Source: a bacterium (GTDB lineage: Bacteria > UBA9089 > CG2-30-40-21). Taken from it: a stretch of 11,093 nt of DNA. The notes under the pieces are model-generated. The model searched no databases. It had not been told where the DNA came from and saw nothing but the letters and a program-made list of their open reading frames with translations. The translations under genes and the position numbers were made by a program. The DNA is taken from positions 1 to 11,093 of the forward strand of contig JASEHA010000046.1 of the NCBI GenBank assembly GCA_030018795.1, given 5' to 3'. Shown here piece by piece: positions 5,968 to 11,093 of the stretch. The first letter of the stretch is position 1. Each line of letters begins with the position of its first letter.

Positions 5968-6762
5968 GTGAACAAGATAATGATCGAGCATATTTTGAAA
6001 GGGGTAAAGGAGGGCAGTATAGAGATAAATACTGCCCTTGAACAGCTTAAGTATTTGTCATATGAAGAGATAAAGATGAATCCAAACGAGGCTGCCTTTG
6101 CCTGTATTGACCATCATCGAGGTTTGCGGTGCGGATTCCCAGAGGTTATATTTGGGGCAGGGAAGGGTATTGAAGAATTGATAAAGATTGTTCGCCTTTT
6201 GCTCGATAAGGGGAATGATATCATGATTACCCGAACAACAAGGGATGTGTATGAGACACTGTTAGAGATAGACAGCCGCATGATTTATTATGAACAGGCA
6301 CGAATAATTGCCCTTAAAACTGATTCTTTTAGGCTGCCGATACCATATTCAGAGGCAGGGGTATTGGTTGTAAGCGGTGGCACCACAGACATCCCTGTTG
6401 CTGAAGAGGCAGCAGTTACAGCTGAGATGTTTGGCATAGGCGTAGAAAGGCTGTATGATGTTGGTGTAGCAGGCATCCATCGCCTTCTTGATAGGTCTGA
6501 CAAATTAAGGGCTGCTTCTGTAATCATTGTTGTTGCCGGAATGGAGGGTGCACTTGCCAGTGTGGTCAGCGGATTGGTAGATGTGCCGGTAATAGCTGTT
6601 CCCACAAGCATAGGATATGGTGCCAGTTTTCATGGGCTTGCAGCCCTATTGGCTATGCTTAATGCCTGTGCACCCGGGATTGCTGTCGTAAATATTGATA
6701 ATGGTTTTGGGGCAGGATATTTTGCAGGGATGGTGGGGAGGAAGCAGTTAGCCGTTAGCTAA
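5968..6762 (+). CDS. larB: nickel-pincer cofactor biosynthesis protein LarB
   Basis: LarB carboxylates and hydrolyses nicotinic acid adenine dinucleotide to pyridinium-3,5-biscarboxylic acid mononucleotide, the first step of the nickel-pincer nucleotide made for lactate racemase and related enzymes. The 264-residue protein has the family motifs DHHRGLRCGFPEVIFGAGK (48-66), VVSGGTTDIPVAEEA (134-148), DVGVAGIHRLL (164-174), the PurE-like VVAGMEGALASVV (188-200), PTSIGYGASFHG (212-223), MLNACAPG (230-237) and NIDNGFGAGYFA (242-253). C234 in LNACAPG is the likely covalent cysteine of the family. The GTG at 5968 is chosen because AAAGGAG lies 6 nt upstream; the ATG at 5980 is too far away. No larC or larE is in the window. 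The last codons (QLAVS) fall inside a dispersed repeat and are probably not family sequence. Confidence 0.93.
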   Translation: MNKIMIEHILKGVKEGSIEINTALEQLKYLSYEEIKMNPNEAAFACIDHHRGLRCGFPEVIFGAGKGIEELIKIVRLLLDKGNDIMITRTTRDVYETLLEIDSRMIYYEQARIIALKTDSFRLPIPYSEAGVLVVSGGTTDIPVAEEAAVTAEMFGIGVERLYDVGVAGIHRLLDRSDKLRAASVIIVVAGMEGALASVVSGLVDVPVIAVPTSIGYGASFHGLAALLAMLNACAPGIAVVNIDNGFGAGYFAGMVGRKQLAVS

Positions 6763-6801
6763 GGGAAGGGAAGCGGTTAGCAGTTAAATGAAGAATACTT
6801 A

Positions 6802-6821
6802 TACTCGATGTTCAAGTTTTT
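6802..6821 (+). repeat. isolated end of the 197-bp element
   Basis: The 20 bases match the first 20 of 6990-7186 and of 4947-5040 exactly, then similarity stops. It is a solo terminal repeat, left by truncation or recombination. Confidence 0.8.
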
Positions 6822-6830
6822 ACTGGTAAC

Positions 6831-6951
6831 ATACCCAGTGCACCAGTCACCAGAACACCGTGAGAAACTGATATTTGATGAAAAAAGATTACGACCGACT
6901 GGTGCATTGGATTGTGTACTATGTGTACTACTTGATGCGTTCAATTCGTAA
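6831..6951 (+). repeat. composite intergenic repeat, copy 2
   Basis: This is the opposite-orientation partner of 1-122. The outer 30 bases (6922-6951) match at 29 of 30 and the inner block (6838-6868) at about 26 of 31. TGCACCAGTC (6839-6848) pairs perfectly with GACTGGTGCA (6897-6906), giving an internal stem. The middle parts of the two copies differ. A short duplication (GTGTACTA, 6914 and 6923) is found near the right end. Confidence 0.75.
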
Positions 6952-6961
6952 TTAAGGGAAG

Positions 6962-6987
6962 TAGAGACGCAAGATTTTGCGTCTCTA
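6962..6987. repeat. perfect GAGACGC-family hairpin
   Basis: TAGAGACGCAA (6962-6972) and TTGCGTCTCTA (6977-6987) are perfect 11-bp arms around a 4-nt loop. Relatives lie at 1162-1198, around 2107-2117 and at 5669-5695, all in spacers. It lies directly beside the inverted-repeat element at 6990. Confidence 0.85.
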
Positions 6988-6989
6988 TA

Positions 6990-7186
6990 TACTCGATGTT
7001 CAAGTTTTTTGCCACCATTGGCACTTTAGCAGTGAAACGGTCTTGTGGTATCTCCTTGTTTGTCAAGCTGGAAGCTTGACCTACTCATGTAGGGGCATGG
7101 TTCTCCCGCCCTTGATTGATTTGGCGAAATTAGTATCACAAGCATCCTCAAGACGGTTCAATAAGAAAAAACTTGAACATCAAGTA
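6990..7186 (+). mobile_element. 197-bp MITE-like element with near-perfect terminal inverted repeats (copy B)
   Basis: The left end (6990-7011, TACTCGATGTTCAAG then T-run) and right end (7165-7186, A-run then CTTGAACATCAAGTA) are reverse complements at about 20 of 22 positions. Inside is an 8-bp stem with a GGA loop (7062-7080). The left 95 bp recur at 4947-5040 and the first 20 bp at 6802-6821. No transposase is encoded, so if mobile it would depend on one elsewhere. No clear target-site duplication was seen. It may instead be a structured repeat of another kind. Confidence 0.5.
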
Positions 7187-7232
7187 ATAGCTTTAGCTAA
7201 CGGCTAATTCCCTCCCTACTTCCTACTAACTA

Positions 7233-8984
7233 CTAATCCCCCCCTACTCCCATGCGTCGATTTCTCTTCCAGGTATGACAGAGTTCCTCGTATTCAGAGG
7301 TATTTATCACATTCCTTGTCTCGAGCCAGCCTCTTCTTGCTGTGAACACACCGTATTCAAGCATAGAAAGCTCATCTATGATATGGGCATCTGTGTTTAT
7401 GGCAAACCGTATCCCATAGCTCTTTGCTTGCCGAATGTATATATCAGGCAGATCAACCCTGGCAATATAAGAGTTTATCTCTAAGACAGTATGCGTTACT
7501 GTCGCCGCCTTAAACAATCTTTCTATATCAACAACTATATCCCTTCGTCCAATTATCCTTGAGCAGGGATGGGCAATAATATCTATCAAAGGGTGATTGC
7601 ATCCACGGATAAGCCTGTTTGTTACAGCCTCAACCCCATCCTCGAACCCTGAATGAACTGCTCCAACCACAAAATCAAACAAGGCAAGCATGTTGTCTGG
7701 TATTCCCAATTCACCATCCCTTTGTATCTCTATCTCAAGACCGGCTAATATCTTAAAATCATAATCCCTTTCATTAAGATGCCTTATATGTTCAATATAA
7801 TGCCTGACATCCTCAAGATGAATCCCTCGTCTCTTAGATGTTTGAGTTCTGAAGTGGTCGCAAATACCGATATACTTATACCCCTTTCCCTTTGCCCATT
7901 GGGCTATTTCTTCGATTGAGGCTGCCCCGTCACTCCAGCTCGAGTGAACATGCAGATCACCCTTTAAGTCATTTATGCTAATCAGGCTGGGGATAGCATT
8001 CTCCTTTGCCATAGCAATCTCATCATTTCCTTCTCTTAGTTCTGGGGGGATATATTGAAGCCCAAGGATATCATATATCTCTTCTTCAGTCTCACAAAGA
8101 AATCTTTTATCCGTCTCCTTTCGATAAAGCCCATCCTCTTTTACCTCAAGCCCATGATCATCAGCATATCTGTTCAGGTTAGAGATATAAGTCTTTGACC
8201 CTGTAGTAAAATGAAGCAATGGGACAAACTCATGAGCTGATAGTCCACTAAGTTCAACCTTTATCCCTTCCTTATTCAGGACAGTAATCCTATTCTTTGC
8301 CTTTTCTGCCTTTTCAATAACCCTTAAGGGTGGAAACAGTCTCAAAAACTCCTTTATCACTAATGTTGGAGTATCTGTCTCTACCAACAGGTCTATATCT
8401 CCAACAATCTCCTTACCGCGTCTAACACTGCCGCTCCATTCTGCTCTTTCAACCTCAGGCATCTCTAACAGGCTGTAAGCTATCCTGCGAGCCATAGGCA
8501 GGGCAATTCCGAGCAATACCTTGCCTGCCCTTGAGGCTAAAGACAGGTTTATGCCACGCAAAAGGTTAATCTCTATCTTGGCATCAAACCCAGGCAGTTT
8601 TTGCAGCTCATATCGTTTGGCTGCCCGTTCAAGCTCATCGATGCTGCCAATATTTAAAGATTGCCAGATAACAGCTGCCTTTTTGGCATCCATGCACGGA
8701 ATATCCAGGACATCCATCAACCATCCAGGCATACTTGAGAGTAATTCTTCATATTGACCCATTTTACCTGTTTTTATCAATTCCTCAACCTTATTAGCAA
8801 GCTTCATGTTCATCCCTGGCAAATCAGATAACTTCCCATCTCGATAGATGCAAACCACATCCTCTGCCAATTCCTCTATCATCTCTGCTATCCGATAGTA
8901 AGGAAAGGCATTATATGCCTGTCCAAGCACTTCCAGCATCTCACCTGTTCTAAATAATGTCCTGGCTATTTCTACATTAGTCAT
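7233..8984 (-). CDS. polX: DNA polymerase X with PHP 3'-5' exonuclease domain
   Basis: PolX fills short gaps in base-excision repair, and the PHP domain trims 3' ends. In the 583-residue protein, an N-terminal helix-hairpin-helix region (about 1-145) is followed by the polymerase core with GSVRRGKEIVGDIDLL (first two catalytic aspartates D196, D198) and TGSK (261-264). The C-terminal PHP domain has H345/H347 (DLHVHSSWSDG), D352, H377, E417/E419, H444, H472 and D532/H534 (NTDAH), so its metal site looks complete. The third polymerase carboxylate, usually Asp in a VDL context, is Glu here (VEL, E244). The start is set at 8984 (MTNVEIARTL) because GAGGTG lies 9 nt upstream; the GTG at 8996 is part of that ribosome site. 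It ends with two adjacent TAG codons. Confidence 0.94.
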   Translation of the reverse strand: MTNVEIARTLFRTGEMLEVLGQAYNAFPYYRIAEMIEELAEDVVCIYRDGKLSDLPGMNMKLANKVEELIKTGKMGQYEELLSSMPGWLMDVLDIPCMDAKKAAVIWQSLNIGSIDELERAAKRYELQKLPGFDAKIEINLLRGINLSLASRAGKVLLGIALPMARRIAYSLLEMPEVERAEWSGSVRRGKEIVGDIDLLVETDTPTLVIKEFLRLFPPLRVIEKAEKAKNRITVLNKEGIKVELSGLSAHEFVPLLHFTTGSKTYISNLNRYADDHGLEVKEDGLYRKETDKRFLCETEEEIYDILGLQYIPPELREGNDEIAMAKENAIPSLISINDLKGDLHVHSSWSDGAASIEEIAQWAKGKGYKYIGICDHFRTQTSKRRGIHLEDVRHYIEHIRHLNERDYDFKILAGLEIEIQRDGELGIPDNMLALFDFVVGAVHSGFEDGVEAVTNRLIRGCNHPLIDIIAHPCSRIIGRRDIVVDIERLFKAATVTHTVLEINSYIARVDLPDIYIRQAKSYGIRFAINTDAHIIDELSMLEYGVFTARRGWLETRNVINTSEYEELCHTWKRNRRMGVGGD

Positions 8985-9005
8985 TCTTTCTTGCACCTCT
9001 TTGTT

Positions 9006-9026
9006 TTAGCCGTTGCTAACTGCTAA
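9006..9026. repeat. TTAGC/GCTAA repeat between the HD-GYP remnant and polX
   Basis: TTAGCCGTTGCTAACTGCTAA belongs to the same unit family as 6748-6762, 6772-6787, 7193-7207 and 10966-10981. It fills the 45-bp gap before polX, beside its ribosome site, and follows the stop codon of the upstream frame by 3 nt. Confidence 0.7.
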
Positions 9027-9029
9027 CAA

Positions 9030-9374
9030 CTAAAATGTAAATCCCTTCTTCGTCAAAAGTCTTATGCAGGCATCAACCACATCAGCATCATAGAGAATGC
9101 CCTTATTCTTTGTTATTTCTTCGATGGCAGCATCCAGTCCAAGAGCTGGACGATATGGGCGATGGGAGGTGATTGCCTCAACTACATCGGCAACGGTAAG
9201 CATTCGTGCCGCAAACAGGATGTCTTTCCCTGATATCCTATCAGGATATCCTGAACCGTCTATCTTTTTATGATGCTGAAGAACAACCTGTTGAACAGGC
9301 CAGGGGAATTCAATGTGTCCTAAGATATCATAACCAACCCTTGAGTGGGTCTGGATGATTTGAAATTCAGGCAT
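9030..9374 (-). CDS. C-terminal HD-GYP fragment
   Basis: This is the third open piece of the broken frame, 114 codons from the first ATG after the second TAG. It contains QTHSRVGYDIL, LQHHKKIDGSGYP (GYP motif), AARMLTVADVVEAITSHRPYRPALG and a family-like C-terminus. The HD motif lies upstream of this ATG, so a protein made from here would lack it and could not be an enzyme. No ribosome site precedes the ATG, so translation is doubtful. It ends with TAG at the family's normal end. Confidence 0.45.
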   Translation of the reverse strand: MPEFQIIQTHSRVGYDILGHIEFPWPVQQVVLQHHKKIDGSGYPDRISGKDILFAARMLTVADVVEAITSHRPYRPALGLDAAIEEITKNKGILYDADVVDACIRLLTKKGFTF

Positions 9375-9449
9375 AGTCAGTTTGCCCGGCTTGGTAAGGA
9401 TCTCTATGGGAACGGCTACCTTACCGATATCATACAGTAATCCGGCAAT

Positions 9450-10205
9450 CTAAACACATTGCATAACATCTACAGACACACTTAGTTCATGGGCAATTGC
9501 ACAGGCAAGCTCTGTAACACGGTGTTCACGTCCAAATGTATAAGGGTCTCTCTTCTCTATGGTTGAAGACAATAATTCAACCGTTTCCTCTAAGACCCGT
9601 TCTAATTTTTCATAGCTTTTTTGAAGCTTTTTTTGGCCCCTGTCTAATTCTTTACGAATGCGTAAGGCAGCAATACCATAAGCTATATCATCCGTAAGCT
9701 GGATTAACAGCGTCAGCTCATCGTGCTTAACAGCATCTGATTCAGAGGCATAGATACCAATTGCACCAAGGATTTCTCTGCCTCTCTTAAGAGGAAGCCC
9801 AACAACTGAGTTATAACCAAGCATCAATGCCTCATTGTGCAATAGAGAAAGCTCAGTATCGTTTAAGATATTTGAAGAGATACAGGGCTTGCCAGTATAA
9901 ATTGCTTTACATACCGGGTGCTGGCCATATTCTATATCAGACCAGCTAAGATTTAATCCCTCAAGGTATCCGTCCTTATCCTTAAACCAAAGATGTGCTG
10001 CAGGATGCACAGACGCCTTCTGGTCATGTTCTTTAAAACCAATCCAAACAAGGAGATAGCCACCTGTGCCTACAATTGTATGGCAAACATTGTTCAACAA
10101 TACAGACTCCTTGGTAATGTGAACAACAGACTCATTACAAAAAGTCAGTATCTTGAGGATACGGTTAAGTTGAACTACCTCATCTTCTGCCCTTTTGCAT
10201 TCCAT
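9450..10205 (-). CDS. GAF domain and start of HD-GYP domain, middle fragment
   Basis: The 251-codon middle piece of the broken frame has a coiled-coil lead (1-15), a GAF domain (16-183) with the pattern VGTGGYLLVWIGF, GKPCISSNI, LGYNSVVGLPL, LGAIGIYA and DDIAYGIAALR, a second coiled coil (184-215), and the first helix of an HD-GYP domain (RDPYTFGREHRVTELACAIA) before the TAG. GAF domains bind small ligands or join dimers. AGAGG and GAGG lie near the ATG at 10205, so re-initiation is conceivable. As a separate product it would be a GAF protein without output. Confidence 0.5.
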   Translation of the reverse strand: MECKRAEDEVVQLNRILKILTFCNESVVHITKESVLLNNVCHTIVGTGGYLLVWIGFKEHDQKASVHPAAHLWFKDKDGYLEGLNLSWSDIEYGQHPVCKAIYTGKPCISSNILNDTELSLLHNEALMLGYNSVVGLPLKRGREILGAIGIYASESDAVKHDELTLLIQLTDDIAYGIAALRIRKELDRGQKKLQKSYEKLERVLEETVELLSSTIEKRDPYTFGREHRVTELACAIAHELSVSVDVMQCV

Positions 10206-10307
10206 AACCTCTATCCTCAGATCTTCATTTCTTGTTTTTAATTCAATGGTGCGTTCTGCTACCTTAGCCTCAAACTCTTTATTGGCATTAGCCAGCTCTA
10301 TCTCTGT

Positions 10308-10793
10308 CTATTTCCTTTTTGCAATCTCTCCCTTTAGACGCTCATTTGCCAGAGATATTTTTTTTGCTTGAAGTTCTACAGCCTTTTTCATCCTGAATAG
10401 ATTAATAAATACCCGTACCTTTGCTATAAGAACACCAGGAATGATAGGCTTATAGATGTAATCCACTGCACCGAGGCTATATCCCTTGAGGTATTCTTCC
10501 TGTCCAAAGGCTATGCCAGTGATAAAAACAATGGGGATATTTTTCAAGCTTTGCCGCTCCCGAATCAGGGCAGCTGTCTCAAATCCATTCATAATCGGCA
10601 TAGCTACATCCATGAGAATCATGACTACCTCATGATGAAGGAGCTGTCTCAATGCCTCTTCCCCAGAGAGTGCAGGGATGATATTTAGCCTTAAAGGGGC
10701 TAAAACAGCTTTCAAAGCCATTATATTTTCCTGCTTGTCATCAACAATAAAAATGCTGTTTTCTTCATGTATCTTCTTTGGTTTCATCTTCAT
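10308..10793 (-). CDS. response-regulator receiver domain, N-terminal fragment
   Basis: The first 161 codons of the broken frame encode a complete CheY-like receiver: D18/D19 (IVDD), phosphorylation site D62 (ILMDVAMP), T92 (FITG) and K115 (IYKP), followed by a helical tail (MKKAVELQAKKISLANERLKGEIAKRK) that leads into the first TAG. As it stands it could be expressed as a stand-alone receiver, but its original output was the GAF and HD-GYP domains beyond. The start at 10793 has only a weak upstream site (GCGGGGT), and a stop codon lies in frame upstream, which limits the choice. No partner kinase is in the window. Confidence 0.75.
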   Translation of the reverse strand: MKMKPKKIHEENSIFIVDDKQENIMALKAVLAPLRLNIIPALSGEEALRQLLHHEVVMILMDVAMPIMNGFETAALIRERQSLKNIPIVFITGIAFGQEEYLKGYSLGAVDYIYKPIIPGVLIAKVRVFINLFRMKKAVELQAKKISLANERLKGEIAKRK

Positions 10794-11093
10794 ACCCCGC
10801 TGTATGTATGTCAGTGGTCAGGTAAGCCCCACAAGGGAATCAAAGGGGAGTGGTAAATATTAGGCTTTGGGATGGTTCATTCTTGGTCACTCTTCCCTCT
10901 CCCAAACCCTCTCCCAAAATAGGAGTGGAACAAGTTGCCATCTTCATTGACAAAGGAACACCCCATTAGCCGTTAGCAGTTCTGCCATCCTCCTTGGCAG
11001 GGGAGCACCAAAGTTCCCGCCCCCTTGATGGGAGGATACCAGCACTTCACAGGCTGGAAGCCTGTGTTACCATCCTCCCTCCCCCTTGATGGG
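10794..11093. other. gene-free end region made of short repeats
   Basis: No open frame here resembles a protein. The stretch holds a tandem 12-mer CCCTCTCCCAAA twice (10895-10918), a TTAGCCGTTAGCAGTT unit (10966-10981), the 13-mer CCCCCTTGATGGG twice (11020-11032 and 11081-11093), and a hairpin at 11048-11066. No promoter for the receiver gene could be supported. The window ends inside the repeat. Confidence 0.7.
11048..11066. repeat. 8-bp stem with GGA loop
   Basis: CACAGGCT-GGA-AGCCTGTG is a perfect hairpin. It has the same build as 7062-7080 (GTCAAGCT-GGA-AGCTTGAC) and 5018-5036, with different outer arm bases that still pair. Confidence 0.8.

Larger units (their letters stand above)
6748..7207. 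repeat. repeat island between larB and polX, bounded by 15-bp inverted repeats
   Basis: TTAGCCGTTAGCTAA (6748-6762) is the exact reverse complement of 7193-7207. Between them lie, in order, a further GTTAGC unit (6772-6787), a short element end (6802-6821), composite repeat copy 2 (6831-6951), a GAGACGC hairpin (6962-6987) and an inverted-repeat element (6990-7186). No real gene is seen: the one open frame, 6977-7207, is made entirely of repeats. The island sits between convergent larB and polX and may serve as a two-way terminator. The left boundary repeat overlaps the larB stop codon. Confidence 0.7.
9030..10793 (-). pseudogene. receiver-GAF-HD-GYP signalling gene broken by two in-frame TAG codons
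   Basis: One reading frame of 588 codons runs unshifted from the ATG at 10793 to the TAG at 9030. It encodes a receiver domain (about 12-125), a coiled coil (about 128-210), a GAF domain (about 212-379) and an HD-GYP domain (about 410-587). It is cut at codon 162 (10310-10308) and codon 448 (9452-9450), both TAG, and similarity continues directly after each. Intact relatives are response regulators that hydrolyse cyclic di-GMP. Here the metal-site residues are also damaged: the GHxxRV histidine is R422, HDIGK is YDIGK (Y454) and HHE is HHK (509), while H483, H507/H508 and D535 remain. This points to a decaying gene rather than a recoded one. Sequencing error at the two stops is possible but would not explain the lost ligands. 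Confidence 0.82.

Noticed and set aside
6288..6611. 107-codon minus-strand open frame
   Set aside because: It is antisense to the well-supported larB and is a shadow of its codon pattern.
6977..7207. 76-codon plus-strand open frame as a small gene
   Set aside because: It consists entirely of the GAGACGC hairpin, the 197-bp element and a GTTAGC repeat, and has no ribosome site.
8985..8996. GTG at 8996 as the polX start
   Set aside because: This GTG is part of the GAGGTG ribosome site for the ATG at 8984, which begins the typical N-terminus.
9030..10793. TAG reassigned as a sense codon
   Set aside because: porB and polX both end in TAG exactly where their families end, with unrelated sequence after it, and polX has two TAGs in a row. 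TAG is a working stop here.

Overview
The window looks like chromosomal DNA of an anaerobic bacterium of moderate GC content. The main evidence is a four-subunit pyruvate:ferredoxin oxidoreductase operon. Supporting signs are bacterial Shine-Dalgarno sites, near-consensus sigma-70-type promoters, a bacterial-type PolX with a PHP domain, and a two-component/HD-GYP signalling gene. The phylum cannot be set from this sequence. The many short hairpin-forming repeats between genes resemble those of large-repeat environmental bacteria, but that is an impression, not a match.

Layout, left to right. 1-128 is a composite repeat, followed by thiL (minus). 1322-1985 is an AT-rich PIN-toxin/antitoxin pair (minus, overlapping). 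2140-5618 is the por operon, transcribed leftward in the order porG-porD-porA-porB. It has a clear promoter at 5752-5780 and a plausible terminator at 2140-2154. Two of its three spacers are filled with repeats and inverted repeats. 5877-6762 is larB, divergent from por, with its own promoter and GTG start. 6748-7207 is a dense repeat island between convergent larB and polX. 7233-8984 is polX (minus). 9030-10793 is a single reading frame (response-regulator receiver, coiled coil, GAF, HD-GYP) broken by two in-frame TAG codons and lacking several HD-GYP metal-site residues. 10794-11093 holds only short repeats.

How the parts relate. PorGDAB oxidises pyruvate with CoA and ferredoxin, using thiamine diphosphate. 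ThiL makes thiamine diphosphate, so the two fit metabolically, but they are separated by the toxin-antitoxin pair and nothing shows co-regulation. LarB makes the first intermediate of the nickel-pincer nucleotide; its partners LarC and LarE are not in the window. PolX (base-excision repair) and the broken signalling gene share a strand and could once have been one transcript.

The most noteworthy content is the repeats: (1) a roughly 120-bp composite element present twice in opposite orientation at 1-122 and 6831-6951; (2) a 197-bp element with 22-bp near-perfect terminal inverted repeats at 6990-7186, whose left half recurs at 4947-5040 up to the stop codon of porG; (3) hairpins with 8-bp arms and a GGA or GAA loop whose arms change together; (4) four exact 10-bp repeats with phased A-tracts upstream of porD. 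No tRNA, rRNA, CRISPR array or autonomous transposase was seen.
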